Source: a virus. From it: a stretch of DNA of 30,099 bases. Both the position numbers and the translations under genes were made by a program. The stretch covers positions 1-30,099 of the IMG/VR virus record IMGVR_UViG_3300023313_000023, one strand, 5' to 3'. The notes under the pieces are model-generated. The model ran no database searches and was not told where the DNA came from. It saw only the letters and a program-made list of their open reading frames with translations. This document shows positions 20,842-30,099 of this stretch, one piece after another. Each line of letters begins with the position of its first letter. The stretch's first letter is position 1.

Positions 20842-22119
20842 ATGGCTTTAACTACACCAATTGAATCATTAGACGACAGACCCTCTTGCTGTGAGTATGC
20901 AACAGGGAGAGTCTTCTATGGTTTCAGAAATAACATCTACTACTCTCAAGTTATGGAAGCAGAGTCAATAGATAAGCTTAGTAAGTGCTACCAAGCTAAC
21001 GACCCTACAGCTGAGCAGCTGAGTGATGTCTTAGCAACAGATGGTGGGACTATACAAGTGAATGATGCTAATAGTATAGTCCAGATAAAGAACTTTAAGA
21101 ATGGTGTTCTAATCTATGCGCTTAACGGTGTGTGGTATTTAAGTGGCCCAGACACAGGCTTTACAGCTACTAACTTTAGCTTAACTCAAGTGAACAGCAG
21201 TGGATGTATATCCCCTCAGAGTGTTGTAGTGGTTGAGGATGCTCACTACTATTGGAGTAATGAAGGCTTGTTTAGTGTGGGAGTCAATAAGTTTGGGAGT
21301 GCTGAATCTATTAATATCATAGAAGGAACTACTCAAAGCTTCTACTCAGCTATCCCCATGACTTCTAAGAAAAGAAGCTATGGTGTTTACAACAGGATTA
21401 GAAAGCAGGTGGAATGGCACTATTCCTCAACTGACCAGACTGGAGCAACTGATTATAGGGAAGCTAAAGACCTCTCTCTTATATTAGACCTAAGAACTGG
21501 TGGGGTGTGGCCTCAATCATACAATAGAACCAAACAAGAAGCAGCAGGCCAGTTCATAGCTTGTCCTGTTAATACAACACAAGCAACAGAAAGTCAAGAC
21601 TCAGTAGTAGTGGTTATAGATGCAGGCACAGTGACTACTACTCAAGATTATTCAATAGACTTTGGGCTTAAAACAGACACAAGCTTTCAAGACTTTAGTA
21701 CAAACTACACAACAGCTTATATAGAGACTGGCTATGAGACTCTTGATAAACCTAGTAATAAGAAAGTAGCTCCTTACATAACAACCCACTTCTCGCAAAC
21801 AGAGCAGAATTGGATTAATGATGGCTCAGGTGGTCTTACTTTAGACTTCAAGAGTGGTTGCCAGATGAGGGCTAAATGGGATTGGAATGATAGTTCTACC
21901 AATGGGAGATGGAGTCCAGCTCAACAAGCCTACAAGTTCAGACGAGTTAATGTACCAGCTGCGGCAGGTGCTTTCGATAGTGGGGAAACAGTTATCACTA
22001 CTAAGAGTAAGATGTTAGGCAGAGGTAATGCCTTGTCTATAAGATTTGAACAAGAAGCTAATAAGGATATGAAGCTCTTAGGTTACACAGTTCAGTATAA
22101 TGTTAAAGGAAGAATGTAA
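20842..22119 (+). CDS. tail tubular B (nozzle) homologue, C-terminal half, 425 aa
   Basis: The segment DRPSCCEYATGRVFYGFRNN followed by IYYSQVME, then CYQANDPTAEQLSD, DGGTIQV, LNGVWYLSG and TGFTATNF, matches the central and C-terminal part of podovirus nozzle proteins closely. AGGA, formed partly by the TAG stop of the preceding ORF, lies seven bases before the ATG. The frame differs from that of the first half, so it is not reached by stop readthrough. The two proteins probably assemble together as a two-chain nozzle. The stop overlaps the next ATG (TAATG). Confidence 0.8.
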   Translation: MALTTPIESLDDRPSCCEYATGRVFYGFRNNIYYSQVMEAESIDKLSKCYQANDPTAEQLSDVLATDGGTIQVNDANSIVQIKNFKNGVLIYALNGVWYLSGPDTGFTATNFSLTQVNSSGCISPQSVVVVEDAHYYWSNEGLFSVGVNKFGSAESINIIEGTTQSFYSAIPMTSKKRSYGVYNRIRKQVEWHYSSTDQTGATDYREAKDLSLILDLRTGGVWPQSYNRTKQEAAGQFIACPVNTTQATESQDSVVVVIDAGTVTTTQDYSIDFGLKTDTSFQDFSTNYTTAYIETGYETLDKPSNKKVAPYITTHFSQTEQNWINDGSGGLTLDFKSGCQMRAKWDWNDSSTNGRWSPAQQAYKFRRVNVPAAAGAFDSGETVITTKSKMLGRGNALSIRFEQEANKDMKLLGYTVQYNVKGRM

Positions 22120-22535
22120 TGCCTTGCCAGTCAGTTGACGTTGACACTTTGATAGCTAACTCTCATCTTATTAAAGATACATGGGATGAAGTAGACCAAC
22201 GCAAAGAAGCAGGGATGAAGCTAGACCCTGATTGGGACTTAATGAAAGTGTTAGAGTCTATGGGTAATCTCAAGTGTTATTTGTTTGGTGACTATGGCTA
22301 TGCTATATTTGTTCTATCCCCAGACTTGCACAGGAAAGATAAGACTATAGCGGTAAGCAGCGTTATGTACTTAGATAAAGAACACAGGGGCGAGTTGGAA
22401 AGCTTGCTCCCTACCATTGAGAAAGAACTAAAAGATTGTGGAGCTGATATGATAAGTCTAATAGTAAAGACTAGAGAACAAGGTAAGCTGTATGATTACA
22501 AACTATATGAAAAAATTTACCAGAGGTTTATATAA
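22119..22535 (+). CDS. GNAT-fold-like, T7 gp13-position protein, 138 aa
   Basis: The 138-residue protein shows the order of a GNAT (acetyltransferase) fold: a beta meander (KCYLFGDYGYAIFVLS, then KTIAVSSVMYLDKEHRGELE) followed by a helix, a strand (GADMISLIVKT) and a C-terminal helix-strand. YLDKEHRG takes the place of the acetyl-CoA loop V-x-P-x-x-R-G-x-G but lacks its glycines, so catalysis is doubtful. T7 gp13, equally 138 residues and in the same place between gp12 and gp14, is needed for internal virion assembly. Start overlaps the previous stop; AAAGGAAG lies upstream. Confidence 0.6.
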   Translation: MPCQSVDVDTLIANSHLIKDTWDEVDQRKEAGMKLDPDWDLMKVLESMGNLKCYLFGDYGYAIFVLSPDLHRKDKTIAVSSVMYLDKEHRGELESLLPTIEKELKDCGADMISLIVKTREQGKLYDYKLYEKIYQRFI

Positions 22536-22993
22536 TGGCAACAGCAGTTGTAGTGGCTATAGCAGCAGTGGCTTCAATCAGTGAGAGCCGTAAAGCGAGA
22601 AAGGCTAGCAGACGAGCTAGAAAAGTAGATGAGCGTAGAGGTCGTTTACAAGCTGGTAGACAGGCTATAGATGGTGTTAGACAGGCTCAAATAGCTAGGG
22701 CACAGATAGCTCAAGGTGCAGTTAATAGTGGCGTGGGAGGCAGCTCAGCGAGTCTGGGGGCGCAAGGTGCTGTACAGAGTCAAGCTGGTGGTAACATAGG
22801 CTTCGCTCAACAAGTGTTTAACCTACAGCAAAGTAGGAATAGACTTATCAATAGTGCAGCTATGCACACCTTCAATAGCAATGCTTTCGCGACTATAGGC
22901 TCAGCAGCAGCAGGGTTTGTACAAGCAGGGCAAGGCAAGAGGGCAGATGGCGGGGCACCAGTGACAGACTTATCAACATCGGCAGGCGGTTAA
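22535..22993 (+). CDS. internal virion protein, T7 gp14-like, 152 aa
   Basis: The N-terminus has a hydrophobic Ala/Val helix (residues 2-14) followed by a very basic segment (SRKARKASRRARKVDERRGR, 18-37) and an Ala/Gln/Gly-rich helical domain with GAVNSGVGGSSASLGAQGAV (about 61-80). This is the composition of gp14-type ejection proteins, which leave the capsid first and form a channel in the outer membrane. Position before the two large ejection-protein genes supports it. Starts at the stop of the previous gene. Confidence 0.8.
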   Translation: MATAVVVAIAAVASISESRKARKASRRARKVDERRGRLQAGRQAIDGVRQAQIARAQIAQGAVNSGVGGSSASLGAQGAVQSQAGGNIGFAQQVFNLQQSRNRLINSAAMHTFNSNAFATIGSAAAGFVQAGQGKRADGGAPVTDLSTSAGG

Positions 22994-25900
22994 ATGGAAG
23001 ATTTAATACAGAACACAGCAGAGACAGACCTGTTTGATGAGCCTCCTGTAGCACAAAACACTCCTAAGGCGGAGGATGTTACTGCGGCAGCTCTCAATCA
23101 AGGGATGAAGCTAGACGCTCCTGAGACTAAAGCCACTATAGAGCAAGCTAAAGAAAGTCAGAAGATAGGGGATAATAGCTTTGTTCAGCAAGCTAAAGTA
23201 GCTGTGGATAGTGCTGGCAAGCAACAGATTATAGACAAGCATCTAGGCCAGCCTAGTGTTGACCTTGTGGCTTTGGATAAAGAACTAAGCTCTCGCCAAG
23301 TTAAGCCTGAAGAATGGATAGCAGCAGCAGCTACTAAACATGCACTAGGTTCTCAAGAGATAGTGGCTGATTCACAAGAGCAGTTTGACAGGGCGGATGC
23401 TTTGTTTAAAAGCTCTAGCGCTTATGTGGCTAAACAACAAGCTCTCAATGCTTTACAAGAAGAGGTTATTAAACTAGAAGATGAACAACCTACATTGGAT
23501 TGGTGGATAGACTTTGCTAGTGCTATAGTTGAGCCAGGCCAGCTTAATGCTCTCTTGGCTAATACAGCAGCAGAGTTCACAGGGGATGCTAATCTAGCTG
23601 GTTATGCCCTGCCTACAGTTTCAGTTAATGCTATTATAGATAGAATAAACTCTTTCCCTATAGAGGGGCAAGCAGATGAGATAATGAGGTTCATGGATTT
23701 AGCAGCTAGAAAGAACTCTCAACTAGGGCAGAGTGCTAACAGGCAAGCTAATACATTCCTTGTCAATACTATAGTTAATTCTATTAAAGAGAACAGGCTT
23801 AATGAAGGCATCGGTGGTATCAAGAACCCCTCTGATTTAGGTCTAGATATATTAGGCACAATTGATATATTTGGTGTTATTAAGGCACTTAAAACACTAG
23901 GCTCAAAAGCTCCTAAACTTATAGACAAGTTAGTTGGTGGAGTGTTTAAGAAGAAAGCTAAGACAGCAGCAGTTAGAAACAAAGTGGTGATAAACCCTAA
24001 CCTAGACCTTGTAGAGAACAGGGGAGCGCTGGGTGATGCTTTAGAGAAAGCTAAGCCTGGCACTATAGAACAACAAATGAAAGCAGCTAGGGATAAAGTA
24101 GAAGCTGAAGCAGCTGATAAGTTACAGAGTGGTAGTAGAACAGGTGTTGATAAGGACGTACAAGACGCTCTACAAGCAGAAGTAGATAAGACATTAGATG
24201 AGCTAGGGTTAACTCCTAAAGGCTTACAGCAGCGCTCACAGCCTAATGTGACAGGTGCTTTAGATGATGTTAGCTTACCTCCTTCAGCTACTAACCCTTT
24301 ACTTAAAGACCTATGGGAGTTGTTTGATAATAGTAATGATAAGATATTACTAGGTAATGCTACCAACAGAGAAAAGATATTTGATGAGTTTCATAACACA
24401 ATTAAAGAAAGCTTTGAGGGTCATCCTCATAAGTCTAGGTCATTCACAGAAGAACCAGTGAAAGGTGACACACTTAGCTTAGGTACTTCTGTTACTAGGT
24501 TTGGTAAGAACCCACAAGATGCTTATAAGAGTCAGGCAGGAGCTACAAGATTAAACGATAAACTTAAAGCACAAGGTGAATCAGCTTCTGTCATACAAGG
24601 TGAAGATGGTAAGTTCTGGGTTGAAGTTAGAAGACGACACGTTATAGATGAAAAAGATGCGGGTGTGTTTAGTAACATCACAGGGCAGAGACTCACAGCT
24701 AAGCTAGGCTCATGGAAGAACTTTATCTCTGGTTGGTCTAAACTAACTAAAGGTGTTATGGACGGGATGAACCCTCAAGCTATGACATCATGGGCAAGGG
24801 ATTTAGACGCAGCTGTAGGGAGAGAACTTTCTAAAGTGGCAGACCCTTTCTTTAAACTACAGCGAGGGGATAAGCTTCAATACAAAGAGGCTGTTAAAGC
24901 ATTAAGGTCTGGTGAAGCTAACAAGACCATATACACAAGAAGTGAGCTGAGAGAGTTACAACCTAACATGACAGACGAAGCCTTTGTTGCATACAACTCC
25001 TATTTAAGTGCAGCACAAGGGATGAGGGTAGCAAGAGCTATGGTTAAACGTAGGGCTTTAGCTAAGGCTGGTAGAAAGGAAATAGTTATAGGTGATGAGA
25101 CTATACACGGTACGGTTCTTAAAGAGCCACCTGTCATAGCAGAGAGAGTTTTATCTAAAGATGGTAGTCATGTTGCAGAGGAAGGGGCAGATAGAATTAT
25201 ATCTGGCACACAAGTGTATGACCCTCTAAAAGGAGAAGCTGCAACTGTGACAGATGCCTTCTTAGAAGACTTGTACAAGAATGGTGGTGTAATCATCAAG
25301 ACTCATGGTAACTACATGGCTGGTGATACTGGTGGTTACTCTCATATAGTAGCTAATAGTAAGAAAGCATTTGAAGTGAGTGAATTACCTGTACTACCTG
25401 GCTTTGGGAGAGAGGGGTATGCTACCCAGAGATTCTATGAAGATGCAAGCTTTGTTGTTAAAGCTAGAACAGAAAGAACTATCAATGGAGTTAAAGGTTT
25501 TGTTAATGAAGGTGTTGGTATAGCTAAGACTAAAGATGAGGCTAACAGACTCCTTAAAGCATTAGAGGAAGAGCATCCAGATACTAAGTTTCGTGTTGAC
25601 CAGAGTAGAGAGTTAAACTACCAACTAGGTGAATCAGCTGAGTCTGGGGGGGCTAATGGTCCAACATGGGCTAGACGAAGAAAGGATGAGCTGCTACGAG
25701 CTGTTGATAGAAACAACCAACTCATTGATGCACCAACTAAAGGCTTTGCTGAGAGTTTTGGAAGAGGTATAGCTGATACATCTAGTATTAAACTACAAGA
25801 GACTTCTGGTATACTTAAACAAAGATGGATGAACCAGTTTGGTAATCTACTCAAAGGTGAAGCTAAGAAGAATGGGTTCCCTAAAGAGTTTAGTAATGAA

Positions 25901-27889
25901 ATGCTAGACCACGCTAAGATAAGAGAGATGGGTGTTGAGCCTAATGATGTTCTACAAGATGCTAGACTTCTACACTACAACATTAACTCTATGGAGCAAG
26001 AGACTACATTAGGAATTGTTAAGCGTAAGAGAGCTTTCATGGCAGGTATGGCTAGAGCTGCTGGGGCTAGTGATAGCTTCGCAGGGAGAATGGCACACAA
26101 GGCTATTACTAAAGCTAATGAGCTTAATCCTTTCATGGCAGCAAGACACATAACTGCGGTAGCTAACATTGGCTTGTCTCTGTACCAACTCCCGCAGAAC
26201 ATACTATCTGCTATGTCACTAATAGCTATACAAGGTGGGAGAAGTGTTAGCTCAATCATTGATGCTACTCACTTAGTTAGAGGGCTATCAACTCAAGGTA
26301 CAGCAGCAGAACTAGCAGCTATTAAGGCTCTATCTTCTCGATTAAGTATAGACCTTAAGACAGCTAAGAAGTATATAAGAAACTACAAGACATCGGGGAT
26401 AGCTGGCTCAGCCAGTGATGTGGACAACGTAGTGAGCTATGCTGTACTAGGCGAGAAAGGTGTTACAGGTAGTGCTGGAGCAGCTCTTAAGCGAGGGCTC
26501 AACAAGGTTACAGGTGTTGTAGGTAAGTCTATTGATGTTACTAACTTTGGTTTCTACTCAGCAGCTTTCAGGAAGACTCAGAAAGAATGGACTACATTAG
26601 GAAAGAAGATAGGGACAGATGATTTCTTTGCTGAGGTCAATAGAAATACAAGACGTATGGGGCAGAACCAGAACAGAAGTGACCTGATAGGCATTGAAAG
26701 ACAGAACAACCCTGCTGTATTTGCTATGCAGTTTGCTCAACATCTACTAAGACTAGGTGATGATATGGTAGATGTAGTTAGAAAAGCAGGTGGTTCTAAA
26801 GTGGACAGTGCTTTTGTATCAACACAAGGAGAGGCTATAAGTGCGCTAGTACGCTACTTCGCTATCTTCGGTGCTGCTGGGATAGGTCATACAGGTGTTG
26901 AGATACTAAACTCCTCAGCCGCTGATAATGTAGTTCCAGATTGGATTGTTAATCCTAATACTAAGAGTGAGAAATTAATCTCTGACTTCGTTAACGGGGG
27001 CATTCTTGATGTTCTAATTAACCTACCAACTAAGGATAGTGAGCTATCTGTAGCAGCGGGGGTTAGTCCAGGTGGCTCTGTAGACCTCTTAATGGATAAG
27101 GTGGATGGTGTTAGGTTAATGATGGCTAAAGGAGCTATGGACACAGATGTAGCTGACTTACTCTTTGGTGCTACAGCAACTACCTTCTCGAACATAGGTA
27201 GAAACTTTGCAGGGCTTATGTCTCTACAAACTAAATCTCTTGATGATATGACTCCAGAAGAATTATCAAGTGCTGTAGGGGACTTTGCTTTAGAGTTTGG
27301 CAAGGCTGTAGGAAGAACTGCTAAGACCTTCACAGATGTTGAGATTGCTATTATGGAAGCTAACCTCAAGAAGTCTATTAGTAAATCCTCTGGTAAGACA
27401 GGTGTTGATAAGACTTTGTTTGAAGCTGTTGGGCAAGCCTTTGGATTTAAGTCTCGTGGGGAGATTATACAGGGCAGAGAGAAGTTTGAGAACTATGTTG
27501 AGAAAGAGCACTTTGCTAAGATTAGTGGTGTGTTCACTAACTTAGTTAGGCAAACTTACATGAGAGATATTGAACCAGGTAATCAGGAGTCCTACCAGAA
27601 GTGGGCTAAGAGAATGGAAAGACGTGCTACTATCCTTATGGCAGGCGCCAGACCAGACCAAGAGAAGAAGCTTAAGTCTAAGATATATGCACAATGGCTA
27701 AGCAGCTTAGATACAGATAAAGAATTAACTGATAGAATTCAGTCACTACAACAAAGAGGATTAACCCCTCAAGAGTTGTTTGCTAAGTTAGCGAGGGACC
27801 CCTCATTAACACAAGATAAACTAGATTACGTGAGATTTATGTTAGAGTCAATTAAACAAGTGAAAGAACAAAACGGAGCAGAGTTATAA
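22994..27889 (+). CDS. giant internal virion (DNA ejection) protein, 1631 aa
   Basis: By far the longest gene of the window. The 1631-residue product is Ala/Lys/Glu/Leu-rich and largely helical, with hydrophobic helices near residues 1055-1080 (NIGLSLYQLPQNILSAMSLI) and 1280-1303 (ISALVRYFAIFGAAGIGHTG). Size and place suit a T7 gp16-like core protein that helps pull DNA through the envelope. T7 gp16 (1318) carries an N-terminal lytic transglycosylase, but I see no such catalytic motif here. The order also differs: the longest protein precedes the one of gp15 size. Stop and next ATG overlap (TAATG). Confidence 0.75.
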   Translation: MEDLIQNTAETDLFDEPPVAQNTPKAEDVTAAALNQGMKLDAPETKATIEQAKESQKIGDNSFVQQAKVAVDSAGKQQIIDKHLGQPSVDLVALDKELSSRQVKPEEWIAAAATKHALGSQEIVADSQEQFDRADALFKSSSAYVAKQQALNALQEEVIKLEDEQPTLDWWIDFASAIVEPGQLNALLANTAAEFTGDANLAGYALPTVSVNAIIDRINSFPIEGQADEIMRFMDLAARKNSQLGQSANRQANTFLVNTIVNSIKENRLNEGIGGIKNPSDLGLDILGTIDIFGVIKALKTLGSKAPKLIDKLVGGVFKKKAKTAAVRNKVVINPNLDLVENRGALGDALEKAKPGTIEQQMKAARDKVEAEAADKLQSGSRTGVDKDVQDALQAEVDKTLDELGLTPKGLQQRSQPNVTGALDDVSLPPSATNPLLKDLWELFDNSNDKILLGNATNREKIFDEFHNTIKESFEGHPHKSRSFTEEPVKGDTLSLGTSVTRFGKNPQDAYKSQAGATRLNDKLKAQGESASVIQGEDGKFWVEVRRRHVIDEKDAGVFSNITGQRLTAKLGSWKNFISGWSKLTKGVMDGMNPQAMTSWARDLDAAVGRELSKVADPFFKLQRGDKLQYKEAVKALRSGEANKTIYTRSELRELQPNMTDEAFVAYNSYLSAAQGMRVARAMVKRRALAKAGRKEIVIGDETIHGTVLKEPPVIAERVLSKDGSHVAEEGADRIISGTQVYDPLKGEAATVTDAFLEDLYKNGGVIIKTHGNYMAGDTGGYSHIVANSKKAFEVSELPVLPGFGREGYATQRFYEDASFVVKARTERTINGVKGFVNEGVGIAKTKDEANRLLKALEEEHPDTKFRVDQSRELNYQLGESAESGGANGPTWARRRKDELLRAVDRNNQLIDAPTKGFAESFGRGIADTSSIKLQETSGILKQRWMNQFGNLLKGEAKKNGFPKEFSNEMLDHAKIREMGVEPNDVLQDARLLHYNINSMEQETTLGIVKRKRAFMAGMARAAGASDSFAGRMAHKAITKANELNPFMAARHITAVANIGLSLYQLPQNILSAMSLIAIQGGRSVSSIIDATHLVRGLSTQGTAAELAAIKALSSRLSIDLKTAKKYIRNYKTSGIAGSASDVDNVVSYAVLGEKGVTGSAGAALKRGLNKVTGVVGKSIDVTNFGFYSAAFRKTQKEWTTLGKKIGTDDFFAEVNRNTRRMGQNQNRSDLIGIERQNNPAVFAMQFAQHLLRLGDDMVDVVRKAGGSKVDSAFVSTQGEAISALVRYFAIFGAAGIGHTGVEILNSSAADNVVPDWIVNPNTKSEKLISDFVNGGILDVLINLPTKDSELSVAAGVSPGGSVDLLMDKVDGVRLMMAKGAMDTDVADLLFGATATTFSNIGRNFAGLMSLQTKSLDDMTPEELSSAVGDFALEFGKAVGRTAKTFTDVEIAIMEANLKKSISKSSGKTGVDKTLFEAVGQAFGFKSRGEIIQGREKFENYVEKEHFAKISGVFTNLVRQTYMRDIEPGNQESYQKWAKRMERRATILMAGARPDQEKKLKSKIYAQWLSSLDTDKELTDRIQSLQQRGLTPQELFAKLARDPSLTQDKLDYVRFMLESIKQVKEQNGAEL

Positions 27890-30069
27890 TGGCAACATTT
27901 AATACAGGTATAGACACTAGCGGCAGTAATGCTCCTGCGGTAGCTGCACCAGACTTTAGTCAGAGTCAATCCACTGTAGGTGATATAGCTGTCTTAGCTA
28001 AGTTTGGAGCAGGACTCTTAGCTAACCAACAGAAGCAAGCAGCTACAGAAGCTAAGGCTAAGCACTCTGAGAACATAGCGGCAACTGCATTAAAGGTTAA
28101 CGCTAAACAACTGGAACTACAAAACCAGCGGGCCAGTGCTTTTGAGATTAGTAAACAAACTGGGGACATGATAAAGTCTCTCCCAGCAGCAGACCAATTA
28201 GCTGTTAGAACAGCGGCTAACAAACTTAATGATGTTGTAGATAAGCAATTAAACGATGAAATAGCAAGGAAGAAAGCTCAAGACGCGGCAGACCAAGCTG
28301 AATCTATTAAGTTCTTAGGTGTTGATTTCGATAAGACAAACCGACATCAGAAAGAAACCATAGAGCTGATGGCAAGTAAAGAAGCTAAAAGGAATGAAGA
28401 GATTAAACAACTCGACCTTGAAGCTAAGCAAGCCACTAGTATAACCACTAAAGCAAGCTTAAGGTCTAAAGCTATAACTGGGGAATTGTTTGGCAGAGTG
28501 TCTGAGGTTTTAACTAAAGATATTTACCACCTAAGGCAACGGCTGGGGAACGGGGAGATAGATGAGAAGCAGTTCCAGAGTGAACTAACTGTTAAAATGG
28601 ATAGAGGGTTAATAGAGTTAAACAGTGGGATACAGAAACTAGTGGAGTCAGAAGACCCATTAGTAGCTAGTGATGTGGTTAATAGAACACAGACTATCAT
28701 ACAGAATTACCAATCGTTAGTTAAAGGCTATAGTGATTCAGCCGCAGGAACACCTAGAGCTAAGGCTCAACAGGCTGTGGTAGAGGCTAATGAAATAGCC
28801 GTTAAATTAAAGCTGAGTGAACACCCTGATACTAACACACTCATGGTGCTTGCTAAAGCAGGTGTAATAGACCCTAATGCCTTTACTAAGAGTATTGATT
28901 TTATAGGTAATGGTTTGTTTGAGAGGGCTACAAAACACGTTGTTAAGCTACTTGGTGATTCAGTTAGTGAGGCGCAAGCAGAAGATATCGCTAAGAAACA
29001 AACCGAACTCTCTATTCCCCATAAAGACTCTAAGCATGGGTATGTAAGTCAAGTGTTTGCGCTTGCCTCCACTAGTAAGCCAGGTAGTAAAGAGGATGAC
29101 GCAGAGGTTAAAGCCTTAGCAGAAACTAACGCTGCTGTGCAGAATGGCATTACAGCAGACTTAAAGAGTGGAGCTATTAAGGACCCAACAGGACAGGTTA
29201 AAGAAGTTAATGACAGTGATGCACTTAAGTCTCATGCTTACATGGGGGATAACCCTTCTAAGCACCAGTTTGGTGATGAAGTGTTCAAAGGAGTTATTAA
29301 TATAGGTGAAGGGTTTGATAAACTATCATCAGTGAATAAGGTTAAAGCAGCTCAAACCACTTCTAAATACTTAGCTAACTTTGTAGGGGATAATAACAAT
29401 GGTAAGTTCATCCCTTCCCTTAATGCCTCTTATGCGAAGATAGCACCTAAGGGTGTTAACCTCTATACAGCTGGCATAGACCCACACACAGGCGGTATTA
29501 AGATAGTTCTAGCGAGTGATGCAGAGATAGATGCAGCAGTGAACACCAAGAGTCTAGGTCAGTTTGACCTTAACTTTAATGGTGAGAGTAATAGAATTAA
29601 ACTAAAGAGAGACTTAGCTAAGTGGGCTTCAGCTGTAGAGAACAATAAGAAGTTAAACTCTCTTATTAATGTTACAGCTAAGACAACAGGTGTTGCTAAA
29701 GAAGTGGTTGTTAGACAACTACTACTACAAATGGGTAGCTCTGGCATCCCTATAGATGAGAGTGTCACTGTAGCTCCTGCTGAAACACCAAAACCTAAAG
29801 ATAGTAAGACACAAAAACCTAAGTCTAATAACACCATAACACCTGCTGAGAACGCTTCCATAGATGCTCAGATACAGGCTCTAAGTAATGCAGAGTTTAA
29901 AGCTTTCATTGATGTTGACCCTCGTACTCAAGAGGTGCTTTCTAAGCTACCAAAGAGCTCACAGGAGAACTTTAAATCATTACCTAGAGAGAAACAACAG
30001 AGGATAATTTCTATGTCCCCTGAGGCCATACAGGACCTTGCAGCCACCTTCGCTCCAGTGGGTGGGTAG
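27889..30069 (+). CDS. internal virion protein, T7 gp15-size, 726 aa
   Basis: A 726-residue Ala/Lys/Gln-rich protein (T7 gp15 is 747). The N-terminal third is strongly helical with heptad character (about residues 45-150, for example QKQAATEAKAKHSENIAATA); there is no signal peptide. A proline/lysine linker (PAETPKPKDSKTQKPKS, about 625-645) precedes a C-terminal domain with repeated L-P-K-S-S-Q-E-N-F and L-P-R-E-K segments. Together with its neighbours it should form the internal core ejected with DNA. Assignment rests on composition, size and position. Confidence 0.7.
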   Translation: MATFNTGIDTSGSNAPAVAAPDFSQSQSTVGDIAVLAKFGAGLLANQQKQAATEAKAKHSENIAATALKVNAKQLELQNQRASAFEISKQTGDMIKSLPAADQLAVRTAANKLNDVVDKQLNDEIARKKAQDAADQAESIKFLGVDFDKTNRHQKETIELMASKEAKRNEEIKQLDLEAKQATSITTKASLRSKAITGELFGRVSEVLTKDIYHLRQRLGNGEIDEKQFQSELTVKMDRGLIELNSGIQKLVESEDPLVASDVVNRTQTIIQNYQSLVKGYSDSAAGTPRAKAQQAVVEANEIAVKLKLSEHPDTNTLMVLAKAGVIDPNAFTKSIDFIGNGLFERATKHVVKLLGDSVSEAQAEDIAKKQTELSIPHKDSKHGYVSQVFALASTSKPGSKEDDAEVKALAETNAAVQNGITADLKSGAIKDPTGQVKEVNDSDALKSHAYMGDNPSKHQFGDEVFKGVINIGEGFDKLSSVNKVKAAQTTSKYLANFVGDNNNGKFIPSLNASYAKIAPKGVNLYTAGIDPHTGGIKIVLASDAEIDAAVNTKSLGQFDLNFNGESNRIKLKRDLAKWASAVENNKKLNSLINVTAKTTGVAKEVVVRQLLLQMGSSGIPIDESVTVAPAETPKPKDSKTQKPKSNNTITPAENASIDAQIQALSNAEFKAFIDVDPRTQEVLSKLPKSSQENFKSLPREKQQRIISMSPEAIQDLAATFAPVGG

Positions 30070-30099
30070 TGAACACATCTATACTAAAAGCTAAGAAGA
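30069..30099 (+). CDS. start of a further gene (cut by window edge)
   Basis: A GTG at 30069 overlaps the TAG of the previous gene (TAGTG) and opens MNTSILKAKK before the edge. The overlap is of the kind used throughout this operon, and ejection-protein genes often come in a series, so a further internal virion gene is plausible. Too little is seen for any family call. Confidence 0.4.
   Translation, partial: MNTSILKAKK

Noticed and set aside
20831-20842. TAG readthrough joining the two nozzle ORFs
   Set aside because: The second ORF is in a different frame, so suppression of the stop cannot join them.

Overview
This window is about two thirds or more of the genome of a lytic, short-tailed phage (podovirus) of the T7 supergroup. 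The evidence is a T7-style set of virion genes on the + strand: terminase large subunit, T7 gp8-like portal, scaffold, major capsid protein, tail tubular A and B homologues, and a gp13/gp14/gp15/gp16-like ejection-protein set. A primase-helicase N-terminus is cut by the left edge. No integrase, repressor module, tRNA, CRISPR array or insertion sequence is visible. DNA is AT-rich, starts are Shine-Dalgarno led, and the recognisable promoters are sigma70-like, so transcription by the host RNA polymerase is likely. The gene order (lysis, fibres, TerL, portal, scaffold, capsid, tail, ejection proteins) is permuted relative to T7. It recalls the marine VpV262/SIO1-like (Zobellviridae-type) phages, but that placement is inference; the host is unknown and is probably a gammaproteobacterium.

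Layout. Positions 1-3277 are a leftward (minus-strand) early block: a strong sigma70 promoter at 3250-3277, then a tightly packed string of very small genes, many overlapping by 4 to 11 bases, leading to the primase-helicase. Several are shorter than 60 codons, and two are single-pass membrane peptides. A second minus promoter with a perfect dyad across it lies at 1353-1381. Just upstream of that, on the opposite strand, is a rightward promoter followed by a strongly structured stretch that may be a non-coding or antisense RNA.

Positions 3278-4707 have no convincing gene. This divergent intergenic region holds many perfect small hairpins (four in the 83 bases 3856-3938), a purine/G-tract, a TGTGA-N6-TCACA dyad, an AT-rich 9-bp inverted repeat and a rightward promoter. 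It may hold the replication origin, a packaging or terminal-repeat signal, and the transcription start zone.

Positions 4708-6918 hold small late genes and a lysis cassette (holin candidate, nested i-spanin/o-spanin, membrane coiled-coil protein); no endolysin is seen. Positions 6918-12538 hold three tail fibre/spike proteins that share an N-terminal anchor, with a terminase-small-subunit candidate between the second and third. Positions 12539-30069 hold the packaging, capsid, tail and ejection genes. The capsid gene is interrupted after codon 45 by a 951-base group I intron encoding a two-motif LAGLIDADG endonuclease; splice sites can be assigned to the base. A rho-independent terminator follows the capsid gene, as in T7. 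The tail tubular B homologue is split into two consecutive ORFs. A further gene seems to start at 30069 and runs off the right edge.
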